From NCBI GenBank assembly GCA_903919625.1, contig CAIXIZ010000108.1:1-40695 (forward strand): DNA of 40,695 nucleotides. Reading direction: 5' to 3'. Of the stretch, positions 24,769-33,829 are shown one piece after another (position 1 is the stretch's first letter; the number at the start of each line of letters is the position of its first letter). The notes under the pieces are model-generated. The model was given only the letters and a program-made list of their open reading frames with translations, was not told where the DNA came from and ran no database searches. A program made the translations under genes and the position numbers. This stretch comes from an uncultured Verrucomicrobiota bacterium (GTDB lineage Bacteria; Verrucomicrobiota; Verrucomicrobiia; Opitutales; Opitutaceae).

Positions 24769-25517
24769 AGCTCCTCCTCCGTTTCGCCCTGCCGTGGGCT
24801 CTCCTCCTTGCCCTTTGCGCCACCACCGCCGCAGCGCAGGCCGTGGCACCACCCGTCGCCGCCGAGCCCGACGAGTTTGCCCTGCCGCCGGTTTCCGACC
24901 CGTTCGAACCCGTCAATCGCGCCCTCTTCACTTTCAACGACCGTTTCTATGCCTTTGTGCTTCGTCCGGTTGCGCACGGGTATGTGCGTGCCACGCCGCC
25001 GCCGGTACAGCACGGTCTCGCCAATTTTTTTGACAATCTCAGGTTCCCGGTCCGCTTTGCCGGCGACGTGCTGGCGGGCCGGCCCAACCGTGCGGTCAAG
25101 GAAGCGGAAAAATTCCTGATCAATTCCACCGCCGGGTTCGTCGGACTGGTAAAGGTCTCCGATTCCGTCCCCGCGCTGCAAGACGTGCCGCCCGGCGGCA
25201 TCGGGACCGCGCTCGCCACCTGGGGCATCGGGCCCGGTCCGTACATCGTGCTGCCCCTGCTCGGCGCCAGTGACACCCGCGACACGGTCGGACTGGCGGG
25301 TGACGCCTACCTGATGCCCACCACCTGGCTGACCCGGGTGCATCCCAACAATTACGGCCCGTCAGATCTGAAGGAGCTGCCGCCGGTGATCGACGTCATT
25401 CAAAACAGTCCGGAACTGCTGAAAACCTACGACGACTTCCTCAAGTCCGCCGTGGATCCCTATCTGGCCGTCCGTGACGGCTACCTGCAATTCCGTGCGG
25501 CGGCGGTGAAAAAATAG
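24765..25517 (+). CDS. mlaA: Outer-membrane phospholipid protein MlaA (VacJ)
   Basis: A 250-residue protein with signal peptide (about 25 residues). The stretch 'LALCATT' contains a cysteine, but the preceding Leu does not fit a classical lipobox, so lipidation is uncertain. MlaA features: 'VSDPFEPVNRALFTFNDRFYAFVLRP' region, 'VQHGLANFFDNLRFPV', 'AEKFLINSTAGFVGL', 'TWGIGPGPYIVLPLLGASDTRD' and 'YLMPTTWL'. It forms a channel-like ring in the outer membrane extracting mislocalised phospholipids. In E. coli mlaA is unlinked; here it completes the five-gene operon. No obvious terminator follows before rsmD, 31 bp downstream. Confidence 0.93.
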   Translation: MKLLLRFALPWALLLALCATTAAAQAVAPPVAAEPDEFALPPVSDPFEPVNRALFTFNDRFYAFVLRPVAHGYVRATPPPVQHGLANFFDNLRFPVRFAGDVLAGRPNRAVKEAEKFLINSTAGFVGLVKVSDSVPALQDVPPGGIGTALATWGIGPGPYIVLPLLGASDTRDTVGLAGDAYLMPTTWLTRVHPNNYGPSDLKELPPVIDVIQNSPELLKTYDDFLKSAVDPYLAVRDGYLQFRAAAVKK

Positions 25518-25548
25518 CCGCCGTTCTGCGCTGCTTTCCGGTAACACC

Positions 25549-26124
25549 ATGCGTATCAGCGGCGGAGTTGCCCGGGGAGTCCCGCTGGTGGTGCCCAAAG
25601 GTGATGCCGTCCGTCCGGCCACCGACGGCCTGCGGCAGGCCGTGTTTTCGAGCCTGGCGGCGCGTCTGCCGGACGCACGCTTTGCGGACTTGTTTGCCGG
25701 CAGCGGCGCCTATGGGCTGGAGGCGCTCAGCCGGGGTGCGGCGGGCGGTGAGTGGGTGGAAAGAAACGCCAGGGCCGCGCGGTGCCTCCGCCAAAACCTC
25801 GCCGCCGTCTGCAAAAGCCTCGGTCGCGACGGACGCGACCTCGCCGTGCACGAGATGGACGTGATCAGCTGGCAACCGCTGGCGGGGGCGGAGCCGGACC
25901 TGGTCTTCATTGACCCGCCATACGAGAGCATCGCGGACCTTGCCCCAAAACTTTTTGCCCGGCTGACCGGGTTGCTGAGGACGAGGCCCGATGCGCTGGT
26001 CGTGTTCGAGCTGCCGGGCGAAATCGTACTCGAGCCTCCGGGCTGGACGTGCGTGAAACGCCTGGGCAAAGGCGCGCACCAGCCGACGGCGGCATTTTTC
26101 AGCCCAACCCCGGCTGCGCCTTGA
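25549..26124 (+). CDS. rsmD: 16S rRNA (guanine(966)-N(2))-methyltransferase RsmD
   Basis: A 191-residue SAM-dependent methyltransferase. Seen: N-terminal 'MRISGGVARG', 'RPATDGLRQAVFSSL' (usual RPT.DR.REALFN), SAM motif 'DLFAGSGAYGLEALSRGA' and catalytic 'DPPY'. It modifies G966 in the small subunit decoding region. It may be co-transcribed with the mla operon. Its last 26 bp overlap the convergent rsmE gene. Confidence 0.92.
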   Translation: MRISGGVARGVPLVVPKGDAVRPATDGLRQAVFSSLAARLPDARFADLFAGSGAYGLEALSRGAAGGEWVERNARAARCLRQNLAAVCKSLGRDGRDLAVHEMDVISWQPLAGAEPDLVFIDPPYESIADLAPKLFARLTGLLRTRPDALVVFELPGEIVLEPPGWTCVKRLGKGAHQPTAAFFSPTPAAP

Positions 26125-26836
26125 GCAGGGCGACGGCAGCGACCACCGCTGTCTCCGTGCGCAGCGGCCGTGGGCCAAGCTGCACCAGCGCAAAGCCATG
26201 GGCGCGCAGCAGTTGGCGGTCCTCCCTTCCCCACCCGCGTTCCGGGCCGAACGCCAGCACCACCGGCGGAACGTTTTCAGAGGCAGTATAACCTATTGGG
26301 TTACACTTTCCGAAGGAGGTGGAGGCCTCATAGTTGTCCAGCGCGAGACGCACGCTGCTGGCAGGCAGGGCGGCCAGCGCAGCGGCAAGCGGGCGGTCCC
26401 AGGTGACGGCGGGCAGGCGCGTGTCAAAGGCCTGGGCGGCACCGGCAAGGACGTGGCGCCGCCATTCGCCGGTGGTCCAGAGGGTGCTGTGCGCGTAGTT
26501 GCGCTCGGATTTCTCGGTCGCGACGAAATGCAGCGCGGCCACGCCCAGCGTGGTGGCATCGCGCAACAGGTCGCGGGCGGTCTGCGGACGCGGCAGACCG
26601 ATGAGGAGGGTGAGATCAGGCAGCGGCGGCGGCAGGTCACCCCAAGCAAATGTCAGCGTGAGCGCCTCCGACCCGATGGCGGTCAGCGTGCCTTTGCCGC
26701 GCGGGCCGTTGACGAGGCCGGCATCAAAGGTGTCACCCTCGCGCCGGCGCAGCACGTCAAGCAGGTGTCGCGCGCGCGGATCCGCGCGGGGGAGCGGGCG
26801 GGTGGCTTCGGGTGGCTCGAAAAGGATGAGGTTCAC
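26099..26836 (-). CDS. rsmE: 16S rRNA (uracil(1498)-N(3))-methyltransferase RsmE, with an inserted palindromic peptide
   Basis: A 245-residue SPOUT-class methyltransferase that modifies U1498 of 16S rRNA. Seen: 'RARHLLDVLRRREGDTF' (PUA-like N-domain), 'LLIGLPRPQTARDLLRDATTLGV', 'ATEKSERNY', 'RRHVLAGAAQAFDTRLP', and the knotted C-terminal core 'AFGPERGWGRED' plus 'QLGPRPLRTETAV'. Just before that core, residues 177-184 (K-C-N-P-I-G-Y-T) are encoded by a palindrome (26285-26309) that also occurs in intergenic DNA. The reading frame is intact, so the element seems tolerated in a surface loop. 'GPER' in place of the usual 'GPEG' is a further deviation. Confidence 0.9.
   Translation of the reverse strand: MNLILFEPPEATRPLPRADPRARHLLDVLRRREGDTFDAGLVNGPRGKGTLTAIGSEALTLTFAWGDLPPPLPDLTLLIGLPRPQTARDLLRDATTLGVAALHFVATEKSERNYAHSTLWTTGEWRRHVLAGAAQAFDTRLPAVTWDRPLAAALAALPASSVRLALDNYEASTSFGKCNPIGYTASENVPPVVLAFGPERGWGREDRQLLRAHGFALVQLGPRPLRTETAVVAAVALLKAQPGLG
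26285..26309. repeat. Palindromic element, in-frame copy inside rsmE
   Basis: Core AGTATAACC ... GGGTTACACT, 23 of 25 positions matching the intergenic palindrome at 15656-15682 (read on its complementary strand). It inserts about eight codons in rsmE without breaking the frame. The two differences make this copy a less perfect palindrome, as expected after selection or drift in coding DNA. Confidence 0.7.
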
Positions 26837-26950
26837 GGGACAGGATTCCGCTTCTTTCCCCCCAGTCTTGCGCTTGCGGCAGGAAGCAGGTGACGGCCGG
26901 ACCGGGCTCCAGGCGGATGAGCAAGATCGGGGGGGATGATGCGCCAGGGC

Positions 26951-27946
26951 TCAGCCGGCGAGGATGCGTTCGATCTCGGCGAGTTCGCTGGAGGCCAGGG
27001 CCAGGTTTTCCAGGGCGGCGAGGTTGTCCTCGATCTGGCTGATCCGGCTGGCGCCGATCAGCGCACTAGTGACGGCCGGCTGACGCAGCACCCAGGCGAG
27101 CGAGAGTTGCGCAAGGGACTGGCTGCGGGACCGGGCGAGCGCGTCAAGGGCGCGGATCTTTTTGAGTTTCTCCTCCGTAATATGCTCGGGTTTGAGGAAA
27201 CGCGGGTCGCGCACGGCGCGCGAATCGGCCGGCAGACCGGCGAGATAACGGTTGGTGAGCAGACCTTGGGCCAGCGGACAAAAGACAATGCCACCGATGC
27301 CCTCGCGCATGAGCACATCGAACAGGCCGTGTTCTGGCGCCCGCTCCAACAGGTGGTACTTCGGCTGATGGAGCAGACAGGGCGAACCCAACTGACGGAG
27401 AATGGCCGCCGCGCGCGCCGTTTGTTCGGGGTTGTAGCTGGAAATGGCGGCGTAGAGCGTCTTGCCACGGTGGCAGGCGTGGGCCAGCGCACCGAGCGAC
27501 TCCTCCAGCGGAGTATCCGGGTCGGGACGGTGATGGTAAAAAATGTCCACATAATCGAGGCCAAGGCGGCGCAGCGACTGGTCGAGCGAGGCGAGAAGAT
27601 ACTTGCGCGAGCCAAAATCGCCATAAGGCCCCGGCCACATTGGCCAGCCCGCCTTGGTGGAGATGATGAGTTCATCCCGATGGGCGGCCAGATCCTCACG
27701 CAGAATCCGGCCAAAGGTCAGCTCGGCGGAGCCAGGGGGCGGGCCGTAATTGTTCGCGAGGTCAAAATGCGTGATGCCAAGATCGAACGCGCGCAGCACG
27801 AGGGCGCGGCTGCTGGCATAGTCGTCGGTGGCGCCGAAATTGTGCCAGAGGCCGAGGGAGATTTTGGGCAGGAGCAGGCCGCTGCGCCCGCAACGGCGGT
27901 AAAGCGCGGATTGGGCGTAGCGGGCGGGCGAAGGCGTATGTGGCAT
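26951..27946 (-). CDS. Aldo/keto reductase (YghZ / L-glyceraldehyde-3-phosphate reductase-like)
   Basis: A 331-residue NADPH-dependent oxidoreductase of the AKR superfamily. Start 'MPHTPSPARYAQSALYRR' is preferred to a TTG 93 bp upstream. Catalytic tetrad candidates: Asp and Tyr in 'HFDLANNYGPPPG', Lys in 'ISTKAGWPMWPGPYG', His in 'DIFYHHRPDPDTPLEE'. The strings 'KYLLASLDQSLRRLGLDYVDIFY', 'SYNPEQTARAAAILRQLG' and 'GIVFCPLAQGLLTNRYL' match the AKR14-type YghZ branch, which reduces glyceraldehyde 3-phosphate or methylglyoxal-like aldehydes. It is cytoplasmic and stands alone, 114 bp after rsmE in reverse order of transcription. Confidence 0.9.
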   Translation of the reverse strand: MPHTPSPARYAQSALYRRCGRSGLLLPKISLGLWHNFGATDDYASSRALVLRAFDLGITHFDLANNYGPPPGSAELTFGRILREDLAAHRDELIISTKAGWPMWPGPYGDFGSRKYLLASLDQSLRRLGLDYVDIFYHHRPDPDTPLEESLGALAHACHRGKTLYAAISSYNPEQTARAAAILRQLGSPCLLHQPKYHLLERAPEHGLFDVLMREGIGGIVFCPLAQGLLTNRYLAGLPADSRAVRDPRFLKPEHITEEKLKKIRALDALARSRSQSLAQLSLAWVLRQPAVTSALIGASRISQIEDNLAALENLALASSELAEIERILAG

Positions 27947-28181
27947 GGAGGGGAGGCTGGAATGATACCGGCGGCGGACCGGCCGGCAATCCGGAAGCAG
28001 CTCGCCAGGCAAACCCACCAACCCGATAAAATTCACCAAATCGCCCTTGTGTTGACGGCAGATATGGGCCCTATACCTGGGCGCTTGTCACCAAGCATCC
28101 CCTGCCTTCTGATTCCCCGGTCAGTTCAACAAATTACCCGCCCAAAAAACCTTCCATTTCGAACATTTAACCTGTCCCCCA

Positions 28182-30983
28182 ATGTCATCCTCCCGTCCTC
28201 TGCCCGCCTCCAGTTCCTTCCAGCCCTTTTCGTCGCTCCGCCTTTGGGTGACGCTTGCCGCGCTGGCCTTTGCGACCAAGGCACTGGCCACGACAACCGC
28301 CACCTTCAATTTTACAACGTTTGCGGGCAGCACCGTTGGGGCGGCCGGGTTCGGTGATGGCACGGGGACCGCGGCGTTCTTCAATGAACCTGCCGGTGTA
28401 GCCATTGACGCGGCCGGCAACATCTTTGTCAGCGATGCCGTCAACGCCAATATCCGCAAAATTACTCCAGCCGGTGTCGTCACCACTTTTGCCGGCAGCA
28501 CCGCCAGGGTAGCCGGGCGCGTCGATGGCACGGGCACCGCCGCCCGGTTTGAAGATCCTGCTGGACTGGCCTTCGACAGCGCGGGCAATCTCTTCGTCGC
28601 CGATCTGGGTGGTGCCAATATCCGCAAAATTACTCCCGCCGGCGTGGTCACCACTTTCGCCGGCAGCACGGGCGGGGTCCGTGGCCGCATCGATGACACC
28701 GGCACCGCCGCCCGGTTTGAAGATCCTGCTGGACTGGCCTTCGACAGCGCCGGCAATCTCTTCGTCGCCGACGAGATCGGCAATATCCGCGAAATCTCCC
28801 CGGCTGGCGTGGTCACCACCTTCGCCGGCAGCACCGCCGGGCTTATCGGCCGGATTGATGCCACGGGCACCGCCGCCCGGTTTGAAAAACCCTTCGGCCT
28901 GGCTTTCGACAGCTCAGGCATCCTCTACGTCGCCGATCCAGGCGGCCCCAATATCCGTGCGATTTCCCCGGACGGCACGGTCACCACCTTCGCTGGCAGC
29001 ACGGCCGGTGCGAATGGCCATATCGACGGCACGGGTACTGCCGCCACGTTCGACAGTCCCACCGGCGTGGTTTTTGACAGCCTGGGCAATCTCGTGGTCA
29101 TTGATGAGACCGACAGCATCCGTAGAGTCACCCCGGCTGGCGTGGTCACCACCATTGCTGGAAGCACGACCGGACTCCAAGGCCGGACCGACGGGATCGG
29201 CACCATCGCCCGGTTTCATGACCCCATCAGCGCGGCCTTCGACAGCCACGGCAATCTCTACGTCGCCGACATCCTTAACCGCTCGGTTCGCATCGGGGCA
29301 CCTGTGACGCTCATCACCCAGCCCGTGGCCATCACGACGCAGCCAGTCTCCACCCTGGAGGTTACGGCTGGATCGACCGCCAGTTTCAGCGTGGTGGCGA
29401 CAGGCACACCCTCGCCGACATTTCAATGGCAGAAGGATGGCACACCCATCACGGGCGCGACCAATTCGAGCCTGGTGCTGACCAATGTCCAGCAAGCCCA
29501 GGCGGGCAGCTACACCGTGGTCGTCACCAATACTGATCCGGCCGGCAGCCTCACCTCCTCACCCGGCGTCCTCAGCATCGACATTCTGCCCAAAATCACC
29601 AGCCAGCCCGTTGCGCGGTCGGTGAATGTCGGCCAATCCGTCAGTTTCAGCGTCGCAGCCACCGGTGTTCCCGCTCCCACCTTTCAATGGCGGAAGAACG
29701 GTCACCCGATCAGCAACGCGACTGATGCCACCCTTACCCTTGCCGAGACGCAGCCGGGCGACGCGGGAAATTATTCCGTGGTTGCAACCAATAATGCCGG
29801 AATTGCTACCTCCCAGACGGTGGCTCTCACGATCAATGTCGCTGCCACCATCCTTGACGGACAGCAGCCGGTTGGTCGGTCGGTGAACGCCGGCACCACT
29901 GTCAGCTTTAGTGTGGGTGCGACCGGCAGTCCCGCACCCTCTTTCCAGTGGTTCCGGAATGGTGTGGCAGTCGGTGGCGGCACCCAGGCCACCCTCACGC
30001 TGGCCAATGTCCAGGTGTCCCAGGCCGGAAGCTATACCGTGGCGGTGAAGAACCTTGTCAGCACTGTCACCTCCAGCGCGGCCACGCTCGTGGTCGGTGT
30101 CGCGCCCACGATCACCAAACAACCGGCCAGCAGCCAGACCGTCAACGCCGGCACGAATGTGACCTATACCGCGACCGTGATCGGCACGCCGACCCCGACG
30201 CTGCAATGGAAAAAGAATGGCAAGGCGATCCTGGGTGCGACCAGCGCGACGCTTGTCTTGAACAATGTGCAGACCGGCGATGCCGGCAGTTACACCCTGG
30301 TGGCCACTTCGCCGCTCAATAACACCCAGACCACCTCGGTGCCCACGTTGCTCACCGTGCGTTTTGTCGCCATCCTCAAGCAGCCGGTCAGCCAGGCCGT
30401 CACCGCCGGCGCGACGGTGAGCTTTGGTTTCGTGCCGGATGGCAATCCTGCGCCCACTTATCAATGGTTCCGCAACGGGGTGGCCATCAGCAAGGCCACG
30501 GGCGGGACCCTGACCCTGACCAATGTGCAGGTCGCCCAGGCCGGCAGCTACACGGTGGCGGTTAAAAACACCGCCGGAACCGTGACCTCATCGGCGGCGG
30601 TGCTCTCGGTGAGCGTCTCCCGGACATTGCAAACGTCTTTGTCCAAACCAGGCGGCACGGCCTCCACCACTGCCGGCGCAGCCGCAGGATCAGGCTCACT
30701 GCCTGGGCAGCCCAGCATCTCTGCCTCCGAGCTCACCACCCAGCATTTTAACGATTTCATCTGGAATGGCGTCCTGTTGGTTGCCGTCGGTGACGGCGGG
30801 GTGATCTATACCTCGCCCAATGGCGCGGATTGGACCTCCCGCAACTCCGGCACCAAGGATGATCTGGAAAGCATCACCTGGGACGGCCGGCGGTTCCTGA
30901 CCGTGGGCAGCAAGCCGGGCGCCAATTCAAACGATCTGTTCAGCTTCACCTCGCCGGACGGAATCACCTGGACCGCCCAGTAA
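28182..30983 (+). CDS. Secreted NHL-repeat and Ig-like domain protein
   Basis: A 933-residue protein with signal peptide ('LWVTLAALAFATKALA'). Residues about 40-365 hold six or so NHL repeats of roughly 56 residues, each 'TFAGST.G..GR.DGTGTAARF..P.GLAFDS.GNL.VAD...NIR.I.PAGVV', expected to form a beta-propeller. Residues about 370-810 hold five Ig-like domains without cysteines ('QP.S..V.AG...SF...ATG.P.P.FQW.KNG..I..AT...L.L.NVQ...AGSY.V...N'). The end contains a propeller-like 'SPNGADWTSRNSGTKDDLESITWDGRRF' stretch. Such proteins act at the cell surface, probably binding polysaccharide or protein. No anchor or sorting tag is seen. Upstream, 28040-28181 has no clear promoter. Confidence 0.88.
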   Translation: MSSSRPLPASSSFQPFSSLRLWVTLAALAFATKALATTTATFNFTTFAGSTVGAAGFGDGTGTAAFFNEPAGVAIDAAGNIFVSDAVNANIRKITPAGVVTTFAGSTARVAGRVDGTGTAARFEDPAGLAFDSAGNLFVADLGGANIRKITPAGVVTTFAGSTGGVRGRIDDTGTAARFEDPAGLAFDSAGNLFVADEIGNIREISPAGVVTTFAGSTAGLIGRIDATGTAARFEKPFGLAFDSSGILYVADPGGPNIRAISPDGTVTTFAGSTAGANGHIDGTGTAATFDSPTGVVFDSLGNLVVIDETDSIRRVTPAGVVTTIAGSTTGLQGRTDGIGTIARFHDPISAAFDSHGNLYVADILNRSVRIGAPVTLITQPVAITTQPVSTLEVTAGSTASFSVVATGTPSPTFQWQKDGTPITGATNSSLVLTNVQQAQAGSYTVVVTNTDPAGSLTSSPGVLSIDILPKITSQPVARSVNVGQSVSFSVAATGVPAPTFQWRKNGHPISNATDATLTLAETQPGDAGNYSVVATNNAGIATSQTVALTINVAATILDGQQPVGRSVNAGTTVSFSVGATGSPAPSFQWFRNGVAVGGGTQATLTLANVQVSQAGSYTVAVKNLVSTVTSSAATLVVGVAPTITKQPASSQTVNAGTNVTYTATVIGTPTPTLQWKKNGKAILGATSATLVLNNVQTGDAGSYTLVATSPLNNTQTTSVPTLLTVRFVAILKQPVSQAVTAGATVSFGFVPDGNPAPTYQWFRNGVAISKATGGTLTLTNVQVAQAGSYTVAVKNTAGTVTSSAAVLSVSVSRTLQTSLSKPGGTASTTAGAAAGSGSLPGQPSISASELTTQHFNDFIWNGVLLVAVGDGGVIYTSPNGADWTSRNSGTKDDLESITWDGRRFLTVGSKPGANSNDLFSFTSPDGITWTAQ
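28533..28772 (+). repeat. 168-bp tandem duplication within the NHL region
   Basis: Bases 28533-28604 and 28701-28772 differ at about one position in 72. The offset of 168 bp equals 56 codons, one NHL repeat. Other repeats in the gene are more diverged, so this pair was copied or homogenised recently. Confidence 0.75.
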
Positions 30984-31159
30984 ATTGGGCGATCGCGCCA
31001 GGCGCCAAGACCACGCGCGGTGCGTGGCACCGGGGCTTTCGTTCCGGCTGTTGCTGACAGCGCGGCTGACGGCGCAGGACTGCCCTCTGCCCTCGGGCGG
31101 GGCCGGGTACAAATTGATGGCCCGCGCGAAGGGCGCCAAGGCCACGGAAAAACTGACGT

Positions 31160-31729
31160 TCAGGCTGAACCACGGCCGCCCGGGGCCATTGGCCCGGTTG
31201 ACCGGATGGTGAGCTTGAGTGCCAGCGAATAGCCCCAGCCCAGAGCGCAGCCGAACATGATGAGCATGCAAATCCACGCGATGCCCGGTGCGGGGGCAAA
31301 CCCGGCGAAATCAGGGTGCTTCGACAGCCCATACCCCACCGCCACGATGCCAAGCGAGAGCAACACCCGCAGGAATAATTGGTTCGCGGTGTGCCGGGCT
31401 GCCATGCTGGAGTAGAACTGACGGACGGACATGCGGTGCCCCGCCCGCGGCAGCCTCGACAACATGGCGCGATGCGTCAGCCACCCCGCAACGAGAAACA
31501 GCACAGTCAGCACGGCCAAGGAGCCGAAGAAAACCTCCGGGCGCGAATTGAACGCCGGCCAGTAATTGAGCGCGAGCATTTCGCCGAGAAACATGGAGCC
31601 CATTGTCCATTGGGTGAGCGACGCGTGACGCTGAAACAGCGTGGCCTCCGTTGCCGCATCCGGGATCAAATGGGGGCGCGACCAAAATCCCAATGGACAG
31701 AAGAGCCTTCTTCCCTGCGCGTCGGTCAT
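31160..31729 (-). CDS. Hypothetical inner-membrane protein
   Basis: Not recognised. The 189-residue frame starting 'MTDAQGRRLFCPLGFWSRPHL' is chosen because AAGG lies about 10 bases upstream; a longer frame to 1972-equivalent (31972) overlaps the divergent gene. Four hydrophobic segments are visible: around 'MFLGEMLALNYW', 'FFGSLAVLTVLFLVAGWL', 'LRVLLSLGIVAVGYGL' and 'IAWICMLIMFGCALGWGYSL'. A motif 'PLGFWSRPHLIPDAATEATLFQRHA' at the N-terminus may be soluble. It diverges from paralogue B over 188 bp. The 176 bp between it and the convergent NHL/Ig gene hold no evident feature. Confidence 0.6.
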   Translation of the reverse strand: MTDAQGRRLFCPLGFWSRPHLIPDAATEATLFQRHASLTQWTMGSMFLGEMLALNYWPAFNSRPEVFFGSLAVLTVLFLVAGWLTHRAMLSRLPRAGHRMSVRQFYSSMAARHTANQLFLRVLLSLGIVAVGYGLSKHPDFAGFAPAPGIAWICMLIMFGCALGWGYSLALKLTIRSTGPMAPGGRGSA

Positions 31730-31917
31730 GAACGCTGCCTTGGCAATTTCATTGTTGGGCCGCACGCCGGGAGCATTGCCCGCATCGTGCTGACTGCAAC
31801 CCGATTTCACCCCGGTACCGGCTCCGACTGCCTCTGGCTTACCGCCAATCGAACTGCTCCTGGAATGTATGAGCACCCAGATTGACCTCCCGGCCGGTTC
31901 ATGCAAAGTCTCCGGCC

Positions 31918-33285
31918 ATGGCAACCCCGCCACCACTGCCCGGCTCCCAGCGACGCCGTCGTATCTGGGCAAAATTTTTCGTCGCCTTGGTCCTCCTGCT
32001 GCTGCCCGTTGTCCTGTGGCTGTACATTTCGCCCGACGAACCGCCGCCCGACGTGAGCGATTTCACAGCCAAGCCGCGCCAGCTCCCAAACGACCAGAAC
32101 GCCTACGCGATCATCATGCAGGCGGCGGCGCTGGTGACGACCGATCTTTTCAAGGCCAACAGCGATCAGTTGAATGACATGACAAAGGGCAAAAACTGGG
32201 ACGCCCCCTTGGCCCGGACCTGGCTCGACGGTACCGATGCGATCTGGCCGCTCTGGGAACAGGCGGCGCGTACCCCGCAAGGGCAGGCACCTTCTGGCAC
32301 CGCCGTCGGCTATACGAACTCCGATGTACAAGCCATCAATAACCTCAACAAGCTCGCGCAAATCCGCGCTTGGGATCTGGCCCACAACGGCAAACCCGAC
32401 GCGGCGATCGAATTCCTTTTCACCACCCTGCAAGTCGCCCAACGCCTCGAGCAAAGCCGAGGAGACCCCATCTATTACCACATTGCGACTGGCATCAGGG
32501 GCACGGTACTGAATTCGCTGCGGGGTATCACGACTGAATTCAAACCTCCCGCCGTTCTTTTGCGCCAGACCCTCCGCCAGATGGAGGCAAACCGGCCGGG
32601 CAAAGAGGCGTTCGCCAACCTGCTCCGAGGAGAGTACCGAGGCTTTAGCCATGGACTCGAAAACCCGGAGGCAGCGTACTTTGGTTCCAAAGACGTCGAC
32701 GAAGGGCTGCACCTCTACGTCAAAATCAGCACTTATTTCCCCTATTTTTTCCACCCCAACCAAACCCGCAGAATCTACGCCGAAGCCATCCGCAATTCGA
32801 TCGGTGCGATTGACCTGCCAACCGGGTATCCCGGCGATCTACGAAACATCGATAACTTAAGGAAAATTCTGAGCGGCTTCCATGGCAACAACCTTGGCCT
32901 CGCGCTGTTGGTCGCGAGTGTCCCCTTTCAGGCAAACGAGTTGGATATGCGTCTCACGCAGCAGTCCCGTCTCTCGGCCAATGAGGCCTTCCTCGCGCTC
33001 GTGCTTTACCACCGCGACCACGGGGAACTGCCGGCCACGCTCGACACGCTGGTGCCCGACTACCTGCCCGCCGTGCCCCGCGACTATTTCGACGGCCAGC
33101 CTATCAGGTACTCGCGTGATTTCCGTGCCGTCTGGTCGGTCGGCAACGATCATTTCGCCGTAACCAGCGCCGATCTGGATCCCGAGGAGATCGCCCATCA
33201 CTCTGACAATGTCTGCCTCCCGCTCGATTTCGCCGCGCCGGTGGTGGACCCACCGCCCGCGCCAGCCACGGCACGGCCGCTCTGA
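31918..33285 (+). CDS. Membrane-anchored pseudopilin-like hypothetical protein (paralogue B)
   Basis: Homologue of the gene at 9269-10681 though diverged. From ATG 31918 ('MATPPPLPG') it has 455 residues: a basic 'RRRR', one transmembrane helix (about 18-36, 'FFVALVLLLLPVVLWLYI'), then a periplasmic domain with '.VSDFTAKPRQLPNDQNAYA', 'WDAPLARTWLDGTDAIWPLWEQAARTP', and 'LEQSRGDP'. The C-terminal block 'HGELPATLDTLVPDYLPAVPRDYFDGQPIRYS' region again resembles T2SS pseudopilin-like tails. Function unknown; possibly a cell-envelope protein. No operon partner is visible. Confidence 0.7.
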   Translation: MATPPPLPGSQRRRRIWAKFFVALVLLLLPVVLWLYISPDEPPPDVSDFTAKPRQLPNDQNAYAIIMQAAALVTTDLFKANSDQLNDMTKGKNWDAPLARTWLDGTDAIWPLWEQAARTPQGQAPSGTAVGYTNSDVQAINNLNKLAQIRAWDLAHNGKPDAAIEFLFTTLQVAQRLEQSRGDPIYYHIATGIRGTVLNSLRGITTEFKPPAVLLRQTLRQMEANRPGKEAFANLLRGEYRGFSHGLENPEAAYFGSKDVDEGLHLYVKISTYFPYFFHPNQTRRIYAEAIRNSIGAIDLPTGYPGDLRNIDNLRKILSGFHGNNLGLALLVASVPFQANELDMRLTQQSRLSANEAFLALVLYHRDHGELPATLDTLVPDYLPAVPRDYFDGQPIRYSRDFRAVWSVGNDHFAVTSADLDPEEIAHHSDNVCLPLDFAAPVVDPPPAPATARPL

Positions 33286-33472
33286 CAACATGGGCAGTAT
33301 TGCGGCACGTCCTGGCGATCTGTCGCCGATGACGGTGGCGCCCGGCCGGGCGGAATGAAGCGCAGCGGAAGCTGTTCACCGCACCTGGTGGAGCGGCATG
33401 GGGCATGGACGAGGGCTGCCGTCTGCGGGCGAATCAGCCTGGCTGTTCGCCGGACACGGGAGCGCGGGTCAA

Positions 33473-33829
33473 TCAATTACAGGAGCGATATTTCCTGGAA
33501 GTTAGGCCCGTCTCCTGCGCCACGAAGGTTCGGCCATAAACACGCATCGCCAGCGCCCCGCCGTCCTTGTGGCCTAGCCACCGACTCACGGTCGGGATGT
33601 CCACACCGGCCTCGATGCAGGTTGTGGCGAAAAAGTGCCGGAAATCATGATGGGAGAACGCTGGATAGCTTAGCCGGCGACAAGCCGTGCCAAGGAATTT
33701 CTTGGCGCTGTCGATCTGGCTCACCCGGTCGGACGGCTGGGGCTGATGGGCCTCGTGCATCCGCAGAAAATGCGACCGCAAGGCATCCGTCAGCGGGATG
33801 ACGCGGCTTTCGTCATTTTTGGTTTCGTG
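33473..33829 (-). pseudogene. Tyrosine recombinase (phage-type integrase), C-terminal remnant
   Basis: Only about 119 codons remain. They read 'ETKNDESRVIPL' at the N-side, then 'HHDFRHFFATTCIEAGVDIPTVSRWLGHKDGGALAMRVYG', giving box II (H-x-x-R-H), the G-H pair of box III and the Tyr nucleophile. The N-terminal core-binding domain and first catalytic Arg region are missing, and upstream there is no in-frame continuation. After the Tyr the family normally continues 'GHLR'; here that text appears only in a shifted frame ('NLRGAG'), suggesting a second lesion. It sits 105 bp from a tRNA-Thr gene, so it marks a decayed integrated element. The 187 bp before it (33286-33472) hold nothing recognisable. 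Confidence 0.8.

Noticed and set aside
28052..28077. TTGACG ... TATACC as a promoter for the NHL/Ig gene
   Set aside because: Spacing is 14 bases, too short for a sigma-70 promoter; using TTGTGT instead gives a weak match only.
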